Shown one piece after another: positions 26,148 through 35,366 of a stretch of 64,000 nucleotides of DNA. The notes beneath the pieces were generated by a model. The model made no database searches. It was given only the letters and a program-made list of their open reading frames with translations, and was not told where the DNA came from. This DNA is from Faucicola sp902506215 (GTDB lineage Bacteria; Pseudomonadota; Gammaproteobacteria; Pseudomonadales; Moraxellaceae), in the NCBI GenBank assembly GCA_016888885.1, contig CP069437.1, positions 434,001 through 498,000 on the forward strand, in the 5' to 3' direction. The position numbers were made by a program, and so were the translations under genes. Numbering within the stretch: position 1 is the first letter of the stretch; each line of letters starts with the position of its first letter.

Positions 26148-27074
26148 ATGGCAATCAATGTTGTCATCAATCAACGTTATTTACAAATCCAACTCAAACA
26201 ACTTGAAACCGTTTGGCAGACTGTGATTAATAATTACAATCTGAGCCAAGCTGCCAAAGTATTACACACCAGTCAATCCAGTCTTAGTAAACATATTGCC
26301 GCGCTCGAAAGTCAGCTTCGGGCGGAAGTGTTTGTGCGTCAGGGTAAACGATTGGTGGGTCTCTCCCCTATCGGTGAGCTGCTACTGCCGCATATTGAGA
26401 AAATCTTTGTGGAAGTACGGTCGATTGAAAATTTAACTTTAGATTTTCAAAATCCCCATCAGGGTGAGTTGTCAATTGCCACGACGCATACCCAAGCACG
26501 TTATGTGTTGCCTTGGGTGGTACAGCGCTTTAAACAACAATTTCCCAATGTCCATCTGATTTTACATCAAGCTGACCCCGAGTCGATTGCCAATATGGTG
26601 GCACAAGGTCAAGCCGACATTGGCATCGCAACTGAATCGCTGCTTACGCACGATAATCTACACTGTATTCGCTATTATGATTGGTATCATCATGTGATTG
26701 TGCCAGTGGGTCATGAGCTTGAGAATCGCACCGAAATTGATATCCAAACCTTAGCAAATTATCCGATTATCACTTATCACGGCGGTTTTACGGGTCGTGG
26801 TGCGATTGATAGAGCCTTTAGCGCGGCACAGCTGACCCCTAATATTGTACTTACTGCTTTGGATGCCGATGTGATTAGTACCTATGTCGGTATTGGTATG
26901 GGCGTGGGCACGATTGCTGAAATGGCATTTGAAGGTCAGAATTATCGCAATCTTGTCAAAATTCCAACGAAAATTTTTGGAAAACATGTGACGTGGATAG
27001 CCACCCGTGTCGATGGCGATATCCGTAATTTTGGCAAAGCTTTCATTGATATTTGTCAGCAACAATTTGGGTGA
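26148..27074 (+). CDS. cysB: LysR-family regulator, CysB/Cbl type
   Basis: 308 residues with an AAGG ribosome binding site. The N-terminal HTH (LSQAAKVLHTSQSSLSKHIAALE) is followed by a CysB-type inducer domain: ELSIATTHTQARYVLP, IGIATESL and ITYHGGFTGR are hallmarks of CysB/Cbl, which bind O-acetylserine, adenosine phosphosulfate or sulfate. It would activate sulfate-assimilation genes. Those targets are not in the window, so CysB versus Cbl is undecided. E. coli CysB is 324 residues; the N-terminus here carries about ten extra residues before the usual start. Confidence 0.88.
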   Translation: MAINVVINQRYLQIQLKQLETVWQTVINNYNLSQAAKVLHTSQSSLSKHIAALESQLRAEVFVRQGKRLVGLSPIGELLLPHIEKIFVEVRSIENLTLDFQNPHQGELSIATTHTQARYVLPWVVQRFKQQFPNVHLILHQADPESIANMVAQGQADIGIATESLLTHDNLHCIRYYDWYHHVIVPVGHELENRTEIDIQTLANYPIITYHGGFTGRGAIDRAFSAAQLTPNIVLTALDADVISTYVGIGMGVGTIAEMAFEGQNYRNLVKIPTKIFGKHVTWIATRVDGDIRNFGKAFIDICQQQFG

Positions 27075-27120
27075 TTGATTTTTTTGGATTCGCCATTATA
27101 AAGAGACTACTATTCTTTTT

Positions 27121-28146
27121 ATGATGACTACAATGGTGACAAAGATGACCAAACAAATCCCTATTTCATTTTTAGACCTTGTTCCTGTACCTGAAGGCAG
27201 TGACGCCAAAAACGCGCTTAAGCAAGCGGTGACTGTTGCCCAAACTGCCGAACAAGTAGGTTTTAACCGCTATTGGCTGGCTGAGCACCATAACATGCGA
27301 GGCATTGCCAGTACCGCAACCAGTGTGTTGCTAGCTCACATTGGCGCTCACACCTCAACGATACGGATTGGCTCAGGCGGTATCATGCTGCCTAACCATG
27401 CGCCGTTAGTGGTTGCAGAACAGTTTGGTACGTTAGCCGCTTTGTATGGCGAACGTATCGATCTTGGCGTCGGCCGTGCCCCTGGTACGGATGGGGCAAC
27501 CTTCCGTGCCTTGCGCCGCACCATGAATGATGCTGAAAACTTCCCGCAAGATGTGCAAGAGCTGATGCATTATTTTGACCCGCTCGATAATCAGACAGTG
27601 ATTGCCGTGCCGGCGAATGGCTTAAATGTCCCTGTGTGGATTTTAGGGTCGTCTTTATTTGGCGCCAGTCTTGCTGCTGCATTAGGCTTGCCTTATGCAT
27701 TTGCGTCGCATTTTGCCCCGCAGATGTTATCACAAGCGGTGAAATTGTACCGTGAGAATTTCAAGCCTTCTCGCTACTTGCAACAACCGTATGTGATGGT
27801 AGGAGGTAACTTGCTATTGGCCGATAGCGATGAGGAAGCCGCTTACCAATTCACCTCAGCGCAGCAAAGTTTTGTCAATTTGCACCGTGGTAAACCCTCA
27901 CAAATACCAAAACCGATTAAGAATATTGATGCTTTTTGGACATCTGCAGAAAAATACATGGTTGAATCGTCGTTGGCAATTTCGTTTGTCGGTACACCTG
28001 ATAGTGTCAAACCCAAACTTAACCATTTTCTTGAGACTATCCGTCCTGATGAATTGATTGTCACTTGTAATATTTATGACCAACAAGCCCGCCTCAACTC
28101 CTTATCTTTGGTAAAAGCGCTTGATTTATTTAGCTTAAATAGCTAA
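27121..28146 (+). CDS. Luciferase-like (LLM class) flavin-dependent monooxygenase
   Basis: 341 residues with the bacterial luciferase-like TIM-barrel pattern: YWLAEHHNMRGIASTATSVLLAHIGAHT, IRIGSGGIMLPNHAPLVVAEQFGTL, ERIDLGVGRAPGTD and WILGSSLFGA. It resembles E. coli YhbW, a family of FMN-dependent oxidoreductases whose substrates are mostly unknown. Translation could begin at 27121 or at the ATG at 27148 (MTKQIPISFLDL), which is the more usual N-terminus. It is 46 bp after the cysB-type gene and ends at a shared terminator. Confidence 0.85.
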   Translation: MMTTMVTKMTKQIPISFLDLVPVPEGSDAKNALKQAVTVAQTAEQVGFNRYWLAEHHNMRGIASTATSVLLAHIGAHTSTIRIGSGGIMLPNHAPLVVAEQFGTLAALYGERIDLGVGRAPGTDGATFRALRRTMNDAENFPQDVQELMHYFDPLDNQTVIAVPANGLNVPVWILGSSLFGASLAAALGLPYAFASHFAPQMLSQAVKLYRENFKPSRYLQQPYVMVGGNLLLADSDEEAAYQFTSAQQSFVNLHRGKPSQIPKPIKNIDAFWTSAEKYMVESSLAISFVGTPDSVKPKLNHFLETIRPDELIVTCNIYDQQARLNSLSLVKALDLFSLNS

Positions 28147-28171
28147 TCAAAACCCTAAAAACGCAAACCAC

Positions 28172-28203
28172 AAAAAAGCCCAAGATTAACTTGGGCTTTT
28201 TTA
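28172..28203. terminator. Bidirectional terminator between the LLM and kdsB genes
   Basis: AAAAAAGCCCAAG pairs with CTTGGGCTTTTTT around a short ATTAA loop. T runs exist on both strands, serving the two convergent genes. Confidence 0.88.
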
Positions 28204-28998
28204 TTATTTCAATAACTCTGATAACGCCAACTCATTGAGCCGATCCAAATCCTCTTGCGTGTCTACACCGGGCGGCAACAATTCTGAAGCAATATCAATG
28301 GCGATACGCATGCCTTGCTCCAAAATACGCAATTGTTCCAATGATTCAAGCTGCTCTAGCTCGCCTTGCTGCCAAACACTAAATTGTTGTAGCAAACTGA
28401 CTCGATAAGCATAAATGCCTAGGTGTCGGTAAGCGTTTTTTGGCGCGCTATTTTCCCCACTGATTGGCTGATCAGTCAACAATGCTGTATGACGATCGCA
28501 AGGAATTGGCGCTCGGCTAAAATACAAGGCTTCCTTGTGGGCATTTTTGACGACTTTGACCACCGATGGCCGTAAAAACTCTTCAACGCTTTGGATGGGT
28601 TCAGCCAAAGTCGCCATCACGCAATCTTTTTTTTGTAGCAGAAGCTCAGTCACTTGTTTGATAAGTCCTGCAGGCACGAGTGGTTCATCGCCTTGCATAT
28701 TAATCACGATATCTTCAGTTGACCACTGCTGAAGCCTAGCTACTTCAGCAAGCCTATCAGTGCCAGACGCATGATTGGGGTCAGTCATGATGACATTTGC
28801 CCCATAGTCTTGACACAGTTTAGCGATGCTATCATCATCTGTTGCCACAAAAATATCATCGGCAATTCCCGCCGATTTCACCGCATTGGCACGATCAATC
28901 ACCCATAGAATCATCGGCTTGCCATGAATTTCTAACAGCGGTTTGTTGGGCAGTCGGGTACTTTTTAGACGGGCTGGTATGACCAAATGTTTTAACAT
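28204..28998 (-). CDS. kdsB: 3-deoxy-manno-octulosonate cytidylyltransferase KdsB
   Basis: 264 residues of standard length. The N-terminal IPARLKSTRLPNKPL, VATDD, NMQGDEPLV and YFSRAPIPCDR motifs and the C-terminal PPGVDTQEDLDRL fit KdsB. It makes CMP-Kdo from CTP and Kdo, the activated sugar for the LPS inner core. It is the last gene of an envelope operon, 21 bp after lpxK. Confidence 0.96.
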   Translation of the reverse strand: MLKHLVIPARLKSTRLPNKPLLEIHGKPMILWVIDRANAVKSAGIADDIFVATDDDSIAKLCQDYGANVIMTDPNHASGTDRLAEVARLQQWSTEDIVINMQGDEPLVPAGLIKQVTELLLQKKDCVMATLAEPIQSVEEFLRPSVVKVVKNAHKEALYFSRAPIPCDRHTALLTDQPISGENSAPKNAYRHLGIYAYRVSLLQQFSVWQQGELEQLESLEQLRILEQGMRIAIDIASELLPPGVDTQEDLDRLNELALSELLK

Positions 28999-29019
28999 AT
29001 TGCATTTCCTACAAGTTTT

Positions 29020-30123
29020 TTAATTGTCAGTATTGTCAGCAAGGGTAACCAATTTACCGATTTGTCGGTCGATTAACGCATAAAAGGCGGGTGATAATTC
29101 GGCTTCTACCGGTAACACCCAGATATTTGATGCAATGTCATTTTTCTCATGACCTTGGGCGAACAAAACACGCAATTTGACCGCATCCTTATCGGTGACG
29201 ATAATCGGTAACTTTGGCAAGTTGGCAAAATCTTGCAAACTATAAGTGTGATGGTCATTCAGTGCCATCGGTATGATGTCAAACCCTAATTGGCTTAGGC
29301 TATTAAAAAAACGCTGCGGCAATCCAATCCCTGTCATGGCAATCACTTGTTGGGCAGGTAAACTATTTTGCGAATAGGTTTTAAATAAAGGTGTTTTAAA
29401 TAAAGGCTCTAATGGTTTTTGTAGCAAACGCATACGAATATCGGGTGATATGCTATGACAATCTTTGCTTAGGCTATTTGAAAAATGGGTTAAAGCCTGA
29501 GTATCCTGCCAATCACTTTGGTGAAATATGACGGTGGTATTGGGCTGATACAGCCGTTTAATCGGTTCGCGCAGAAAGCCTGTGGGCAATAGCTGGCGGT
29601 TACCAAAGCCGCGATCGGCATCGACAACAATCCAGTTTTCATCCCTATCCAAGGCAAAATGTTGCAGTCCATCATCCGCCAAAATAAGTTGAATGCTTGG
29701 GAATTGCTCAAGCAATAACTCAATTGCTTGACCACGGTTTGGACAGACTGCCATGGGCACGCCTGTACGCTGCACAATCAGACATGGCTCATCACCAACC
29801 TCACTGGGCTTTGAATTTGCTGTCACGATACAAGGCATCAGCTTGGCTTGTCCGCCATAGCCACGACTGATGACGCCAACTGTCAGCCCTTTTTGCTGCA
29901 GGTAGGTTACCACTTCAATGATTAGCGGCGTCTTACCGCTACCGCCAACCGTGATATTGCCCACTACAATAACAGGTACGTTAGGATAATAAACGGGTTT
30001 TAGCCCTAATCGATACATAGTTTTATTGAGCCAAAAAACCAACCCATACAACCAAGACACGGGCAATAACAACCATAGCCAGAGGGATTTGTTGCGCCAC
30101 GCCTGTAGTAGTGTCTGTTGCAT
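29020..30123 (-). CDS. lpxK: Tetraacyldisaccharide 4'-kinase LpxK
   Basis: 367 residues. A membrane-associated N-terminal helix (LWLWLLLPVSWLYGLVFW) precedes the P-loop GNITVGGSGKTP and SRGYGG; LILADDGLQHFALDRD carries the catalytic Asp region. LpxK phosphorylates the lipid A disaccharide at the inner membrane. Its ATG overlaps the msbA stop (TAATG), so translation is probably coupled. The gene contains two copies of the 15-bp word, giving NSLSQ and NSLSK in less conserved parts. Confidence 0.95.
   Translation of the reverse strand: MQQTLLQAWRNKSLWLWLLLPVSWLYGLVFWLNKTMYRLGLKPVYYPNVPVIVVGNITVGGSGKTPLIIEVVTYLQQKGLTVGVISRGYGGQAKLMPCIVTANSKPSEVGDEPCLIVQRTGVPMAVCPNRGQAIELLLEQFPSIQLILADDGLQHFALDRDENWIVVDADRGFGNRQLLPTGFLREPIKRLYQPNTTVIFHQSDWQDTQALTHFSNSLSKDCHSISPDIRMRLLQKPLEPLFKTPLFKTYSQNSLPAQQVIAMTGIGLPQRFFNSLSQLGFDIIPMALNDHHTYSLQDFANLPKLPIIVTDKDAVKLRVLFAQGHEKNDIASNIWVLPVEAELSPAFYALIDRQIGKLVTLADNTDN
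29290..29304. repeat. 15-bp repeated word, copy 4 (in lpxK)
   Basis: TTGGCTTAGGCTATT is 14 of 15 identical to the word. On the gene strand it encodes NSLSQ. Confidence 0.75.
29464..29478. repeat. 15-bp repeated word, copy 5 (in lpxK)
   Basis: This is an exact TTTGCTTAGGCTATT. On the gene strand it encodes NSLSK in a loop region of LpxK. Confidence 0.8.
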
Positions 30124-31886
30124 TAGCTTGACAATATATCCTCTTCAAAATGACGCTCATACAACTTGGCATACGTACCTTGCGCGGCTAGCAAACTGTC
30201 GTGGGTACCGACTTCAATAATTTCACCGTTATCCATGACCACGATTTTATCGGCATTTTGGATGGTCGTTAATCGGTGCGCGATAACGATGGTGGTTCTG
30301 CCATGCATGACGCGCTCCAGCGCTTTTTGGATATAAAATTCTGATTCATTATCTAGCGCGCTCGTGGCTTCATCTAAAATCAAGATAGGCGCATCCTTTA
30401 GCAGGGCACGTGCAATGGATAAGCGTTGGCGTTGTCCGCCAGATAACTGCAAACCTTGTGAGCCAATCTTTGATTGGTAACCCTGCGGCAATTGCATGAT
30501 AAAGTCGTGCGCAAAGGCGGATTTTGCGGCATCAATCACCTGCTCCGAGGTTCGGTTAGATAATTCGCCATAGGCAATATTGTTGTGGATAGAGGTATCA
30601 AACAGTACCACTTGTTGGTTGACGCTGGCAATCTGACTACGCAGTGAATGTAATGTCAAATCTTCGATAGCGACATCGTCAAGATAAATACTGCCCGCTG
30701 TAGGCTCTAGCGCGCGCATCAGACAGTTGACTAGGGTAGTTTTACCTGCGCCACTTCGACCGATTAACGCCACCGTTTCACCGGGATTGACCACCAAATT
30801 TACGTTGTTGAGCGCTTGTTTGCCATCCTCAAAAGTGACGCTTAGGTTGTTAAGTACTATTTTACCGCTCAGCGTTTTTTCAACCTTGCCTGTGTCTTTT
30901 TCTTCGGCTTCATCGAGCATCTCAAATATAGAATCCGCCGCCGCCAAACCTTTTTGCAAGCCTTGATTGATATCGGTCAACGAGCGCACGGGTTTGCTCA
31001 GTAGCCCTGCTGCACTGATATAAGCGATAAACTCGCCTGCGGTGGTATCACCTAATACATTGGGTCTTAACGCAATCCATACCACCACAGCCATCGCGCA
31101 CGCCATCAATAATTGAATTAATGGCGTATTGATGCTATTGGTCACCACCACCTTTAGCCCTTGTTTAAGATTGGTTAAAGAGGCGTTATTAAACCTTGTC
31201 AGCTCGTTTTGCTGACCGCCATAATTTTTGACCACTTGGTAGCCTGTGATGACTTCATTGGTAATATGACTGACCTCGCCCATGGACTTTTGAATACCGC
31301 GCGACAGGTTACGAAAGCGTTTACTGGCTTTACCGACTAACAATAAAATCGGCGGCAATACCACAAACAACGACAGGCTTAATTTCCAATTACTGTAAAG
31401 CAAAAACGCCAACAACCCAATCACGGTCAAACCATCGCGTAATAAGGTTTTGAGCGTATCGGTACCCGCCGCAGTGACTTGCTCGACATCAAAGATTAAT
31501 TTTGCAGAAATCTGACCGGCATTGTGGTTGAGATAAAATTGGCTGGGTAATCTGAGCAATTTTGAAAACACTTGCATACGCAGCTGATAGACGACATTGC
31601 GTGAAATCACTGCACTAAAGTAATTACCCAAAAATGAGCCAAGTCCTCGCAGTACAAACAACAACACGATTAAGGCTGGAAAAAGATTGATATGCGCTTG
31701 ATCACGTTCATTAATCGCATCAATAATGAATTTTACCAGCTTGGCAATACCCACTTCCGTGCCTGCATTTAAGGTAAAGCCAATGACGACTAGCGTCATC
31801 GCCCACCAATACGGCTTGAGATAACCTAGCAATCTTCGATAGGTCTGCCAACGTGGGTGAGCATTGGTAGGTTTTGAAACGGTCAT
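30123..31886 (-). CDS. msbA: Lipid A ABC transporter MsbA
   Basis: 587 residues: an N-terminal six-helix ABC exporter domain (about 20-310) and a nucleotide-binding domain with Walker A GRSGAGKTT, signature LSGGQRQRLSIARALL, Walker B ILILDEATSALD and the switch His in IVIAHRLTT. MsbA flips lipid A-core across the inner membrane. Its position between exbD and lpxK supports the LPS assignment over a generic exporter. Confidence 0.95.
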   Translation of the reverse strand: MTVSKPTNAHPRWQTYRRLLGYLKPYWWAMTLVVIGFTLNAGTEVGIAKLVKFIIDAINERDQAHINLFPALIVLLFVLRGLGSFLGNYFSAVISRNVVYQLRMQVFSKLLRLPSQFYLNHNAGQISAKLIFDVEQVTAAGTDTLKTLLRDGLTVIGLLAFLLYSNWKLSLSLFVVLPPILLLVGKASKRFRNLSRGIQKSMGEVSHITNEVITGYQVVKNYGGQQNELTRFNNASLTNLKQGLKVVVTNSINTPLIQLLMACAMAVVVWIALRPNVLGDTTAGEFIAYISAAGLLSKPVRSLTDINQGLQKGLAAADSIFEMLDEAEEKDTGKVEKTLSGKIVLNNLSVTFEDGKQALNNVNLVVNPGETVALIGRSGAGKTTLVNCLMRALEPTAGSIYLDDVAIEDLTLHSLRSQIASVNQQVVLFDTSIHNNIAYGELSNRTSEQVIDAAKSAFAHDFIMQLPQGYQSKIGSQGLQLSGGQRQRLSIARALLKDAPILILDEATSALDNESEFYIQKALERVMHGRTTIVIAHRLTTIQNADKIVVMDNGEIIEVGTHDSLLAAQGTYAKLYERHFEEDILSS

Positions 31887-31949
31887 GGCATCTCAATATA
31901 TAAAAGAACGACTTAACAGCTATTGTATCAGTAAATTGAACAATAAAAA

Positions 31950-32405
31950 TTATTTGGCATCTGGCGCTGGGGCAATATTACTATCGAGCGAAGTGGCAGG
32001 CATCACAGTACTGATATTTAAATTCATAAAGCCCATTTTACCTGCTATATCCATCACCTTAACCACCGATTGGTGACTGGCATCGGCATCGGCGGAGATA
32101 ACAAATAGCTGCTTTCGGTCTTCACCCGCTTCTTGACGAATCATCGCCTTCAATTCAGCTTCGCCATTGCCAGATAAAGCAATGCCATTGACCAAATAAC
32201 TACCATCTTTTTGCACCGCGATTTCAATGCGTTTGCTTTTCTCGGTAATCGGCACGCCCTCTGCTTGCGGCAAAATGATATTGAGTTTACTAAAATGGTT
32301 AAAGGTGGTCGACAACAGTAGAAAAACAATCAAAAACAGCAAGCAATCAATCATCGGGGTCAGATTGATTTCTAAGGGTTCGACCGTGGGTTTACGAAAT
32401 CGCAT
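31950..32405 (-). CDS. exbD: ExbD/TolR-family energy transducer
   Basis: 151 residues: a short cytoplasmic start, one membrane helix (LTPMIDCLLFLIVFLLLSTTF) with the conserved proton-pathway Asp, and a periplasmic domain. It pairs with the ExbB-like protein encoded 30 bp upstream. This exbB-exbD pair sits at the head of the msbA-lpxK-kdsB operon rather than next to tonB, an arrangement known in Pseudomonas and relatives. Confidence 0.9.
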   Translation of the reverse strand: MRFRKPTVEPLEINLTPMIDCLLFLIVFLLLSTTFNHFSKLNIILPQAEGVPITEKSKRIEIAVQKDGSYLVNGIALSGNGEAELKAMIRQEAGEDRKQLFVISADADASHQSVVKVMDIAGKMGFMNLNISTVMPATSLDSNIAPAPDAK

Positions 32406-32435
32406 GGGTTGACTCTTTTACACAGCTATACGCCA

Positions 32436-33059
32436 TTAACGAGGCGTGATTAGACCATTGTCCAGTAATTCTTGCATCATCAAACCCGCTTCTTGTTCAA
32501 ACGCGGCATTGATATCAATGATACGGCGCTGAAAAATACGGTACGCCATCACCGCAGGTATCGCAACCAGCATGCCCCCTGCTGTGGTAATCAGCGCTTG
32601 CGATACGCCAGCTGCCAGCATGGTCGGATCTTGCATTGCGCCTTCAGTAATGGCTAAGAATGATGAAATAATCCCCAGTACAGTACCTAAAAGCCCCAAC
32701 AATGGCGCGATAGCACCGATGGTACCCAGCATATTGATATGTTTTTCTAATTGGTGAATGGCGATACTGGCGCGGTTTTCCATATGCATGGTCATTGAAT
32801 CAATTCCATGCTGGCGATTCATGAGTCCAGAAGCGAGGATATCACCCAAAGGCGAATTGAGTTTGACATTCTCAAGCGATTCTCTATCAATGTCGCCCTG
32901 CTCAATCAGCCGCTGCATCAATTGTTCACGCAGATGAGCGGGTGTCACTGTACTGGCTTTAAGTTTTATCGCGCGCTCAATGATGATAATCAACATCAAA
33001 ATCGAACATAGAACAATGGGCCACATCAACCAACCGCCTGCTTTAACTAATTCCCACAT
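32436..33059 (-). CDS. exbB: ExbB/TolQ-family proton channel
   Basis: 207 residues with three membrane helices: an N-terminal one (GGWLMWPIVLCSILMLIIII) and two in the MotA/TolQ/ExbB domain (APLLGLLGTVLGIISSF and the ALITTAGGMLVAIPAVMAY stretch). It forms the pentameric channel around ExbD that feeds proton-motive force to outer-membrane processes. It is the first gene of the exbB-exbD-msbA-lpxK-kdsB operon; parB ends 63 bp upstream on the same strand. Confidence 0.92.
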   Translation of the reverse strand: MWELVKAGGWLMWPIVLCSILMLIIIIERAIKLKASTVTPAHLREQLMQRLIEQGDIDRESLENVKLNSPLGDILASGLMNRQHGIDSMTMHMENRASIAIHQLEKHINMLGTIGAIAPLLGLLGTVLGIISSFLAITEGAMQDPTMLAAGVSQALITTAGGMLVAIPAVMAYRIFQRRIIDINAAFEQEAGLMMQELLDNGLITPR

Positions 33060-33122
33060 CCGTTATACTGCCTTTGCCTGTCAATGACTAATAAATTGAG
33101 AAAACTAATCTAATGCGCAAGA

Positions 33123-34286
33123 TTAATGCTCAAGTTGCGACTGAAACTGCACAATCAAAGCTTGTAATTCCTCTTCATTGTGAAAAAATATCTCAATACT
33201 CCCCTTGCCTTTTGAGGAGCCTTTGATTTTTACCACGGCACCGAGTAGTTCAGAGAGATGTTGGTTCAGTCGCAGCCTATCATAATCAATTTCTTGGCTT
33301 TGTGTCGGTGCTTTTGGATTTAAAATGTCTTTGACTAAGGCTTCAGTCTGACGAACGGTCAATTGACCCTGTATAATTTTTTTGGCAATAACCGGCTGCT
33401 GTTTGGGTGACAGCGCCAATAATGCCCTGGCATGCCCCATGTCCATCTGCCCTTCATTTAACGCCTGTTTGACATCGTCATGTAATTGGTTCAAACGCAG
33501 CAAATTAGAAACCGTTGTTCTCGCCTTACCCACCACATCCGCAATTTGCGAGTGACTCATGCCAAATTCATCATGAAAACGCTGCAATGCGGCAGCCTGT
33601 TCCATGACACTCAAATCTTCCCGTTGGATGTTTTCAATCAATGCCAAAGCGATTGCCAAGTCGTCTGACATGGGGCGCATGATGGCGGGTATATGGGTTA
33701 GACCCGCAATTTGTGCCGCACGCCAGCGACGTTCACCCGCAATAATTTCATGGGTAATCGGGGAATTGGGCAATACTTTGGCTAAGGGCCGAATCACAAT
33801 GGGCTGCATCACGCCATGCTGCTTGATAGAGGTTGCCAACTCTTGCAAGGCATCTTCGTCCAAATCAATGCGCGGCTGATACTTGCCACGCTGCAAATAC
33901 GCGACATTGATATGCATCAAATTTAACCCAGCCACATTACTACTATCATTACTATTATTATTGGCATCGTTATTTATGGGTGTGTTATCGATATTTGACG
34001 TTACTGTTTTGGCAGGTTGTGGAGTCAATGTTTTGGGTGTTATCGCCGATGTAGGCAATTTTTTGGCTACAGCTATCGTGTCGCTAGCTTCGGCTGATTC
34101 GTCATCCGAGACATTTTGCCCATCATCAGTTGACTTGGCATTTAGTTTTTCAGCGCTTTTCGCGTCATCGACAGCGGCTAGAACACTCGCATCGATTAGA
34201 TTACCGGTAATCAATTTTTCTGTTTTGATTGAGCCGAGTAACGCATCAAGTCCTCGATTTGATGCCAATCCACGCTTTTTAACCAT
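33123..34286 (-). CDS. parB: Chromosome-partitioning protein ParB
   Basis: 387 residues. The first ~120 are a low-complexity Asn/Asp/Thr/Ser-rich region. The ParB/Srx CTPase domain follows (LQRGKYQPRIDLDEDALQELATSI, EIIAGERRWRAAQIAG) then the KorB-type HTH (MSHSQIADVVGKARTTVSNLLRL) and a C-terminal dimerisation segment. It loads at parS sites; none with the canonical TGTTTCACGTGAAACA sequence was noticed in this window. E. coli lacks it, but other Moraxellaceae and Pseudomonas carry it. The N-terminal spacer is longer than in P. putida ParB. Confidence 0.95.
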   Translation of the reverse strand: MVKKRGLASNRGLDALLGSIKTEKLITGNLIDASVLAAVDDAKSAEKLNAKSTDDGQNVSDDESAEASDTIAVAKKLPTSAITPKTLTPQPAKTVTSNIDNTPINNDANNNSNDSSNVAGLNLMHINVAYLQRGKYQPRIDLDEDALQELATSIKQHGVMQPIVIRPLAKVLPNSPITHEIIAGERRWRAAQIAGLTHIPAIMRPMSDDLAIALALIENIQREDLSVMEQAAALQRFHDEFGMSHSQIADVVGKARTTVSNLLRLNQLHDDVKQALNEGQMDMGHARALLALSPKQQPVIAKKIIQGQLTVRQTEALVKDILNPKAPTQSQEIDYDRLRLNQHLSELLGAVVKIKGSSKGKGSIEIFFHNEEELQALIVQFQSQLEH

Positions 34287-34464
34287 GTCGAAATTCCCAA
34301 TGCCATTAAATAGTTAAAAATGACTTATAAAAAATTAAATCGATGCCGCCATTTTTGAACTGGCTATTTTAGCAGATTCGCTATTGCTTGAAAAATATTT
34401 TCATTGCTTTTGCCAGTGCGCACTCGCCAACAAGTTAACAAAAAAGGCGCCTAAACAGCTTAAT

Positions 34465-35265
34465 CTAGGCAAGTTGGAGTTGGCGACTTTGCTTGATAAT
34501 TTCATTGGCAAGGCGAATATACGCTTGTGAGCCTTTTGAATTCATCTCATAATCAAGCGCAGGGATACCGTGCGCCGGTGCTTCTGCTAGACGAATATTA
34601 CGGGGAATGATGGTATTAAATAAAATCGGACCAAAATGCTCGATCAATTCCATAGAGACATCATTTGCCAAGGTATTGCGCGGGTCGAACATGGTTCTTA
34701 GCACACCGCGGATATGCAAGTTTGGGTTTAGTGACTTCAAACGCTCAATGGTTTGCGACAAATCCGCCAATCCTTCCAATGCAAAATATTCACATTGCAT
34801 CGGGATAATCACCCCTGATGTGGCACACATCGCATTGATGGTAAGTAAACTTAAACTCGGCGCGCAGTCAATCACGATAAAATCATACGGTTTCGGCGCG
34901 CGGCCGTTTTTGGCAGGCATATCAGCCAGCTGCTGCATGGCTTTTGACAAAATTGCATGGTTTTCAGGCTTTTGACTTAAATGCAAATCACTGCCTGACA
35001 ATTCATTGTTGGCACCGACAATATCAAACCCATTCGGGGTTTTGACAATCGCCTCATGGATTGGTAAATCATCTAATAGCACATCAGCAATACTGTACGC
35101 TAACTCGCGTTTATCCAGCCCTGATGCCGTGGTCGCATTGCCTTGGGCATCCAAATCAATCAGTAAAACTTTTTTGCGGCGATGTGCCAGTGCACTTGCC
35201 AAATTAACCGCGGTGGTGGTTTTGCCCACCCCACCTTTTTGATTAGCAATGGCTAAAATATCCAT
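34465..35265 (-). CDS. parA: Chromosome-partitioning ATPase ParA (Soj)
   Basis: 266 residues with the deviant Walker A KGGVGKTTTAVNLA right at the N-terminus, Walker A' LLIDLDAQGNAT and FIVIDCAPSLSLLT. It lacks an N-terminal HTH, so it is the chromosomal (Soj) class. Order rsmG-parA-parB is the conserved arrangement. A 178-bp AT-rich gap separates it from parB; I see no gene there. Confidence 0.95.
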   Translation of the reverse strand: MDILAIANQKGGVGKTTTAVNLASALAHRRKKVLLIDLDAQGNATTASGLDKRELAYSIADVLLDDLPIHEAIVKTPNGFDIVGANNELSGSDLHLSQKPENHAILSKAMQQLADMPAKNGRAPKPYDFIVIDCAPSLSLLTINAMCATSGVIIPMQCEYFALEGLADLSQTIERLKSLNPNLHIRGVLRTMFDPRNTLANDVSMELIEHFGPILFNTIIPRNIRLAEAPAHGIPALDYEMNSKGSQAYIRLANEIIKQSRQLQLA

Positions 35266-35366
35266 GAACTGTCTCGCAATGTGTTGATAAAAAGGTTGAA
35301 AATTGTAGTCAAAAACAGCCAGTTTTTCAAACCCTAATACCGGTAAAACTGGCTAAAATGGGATGT

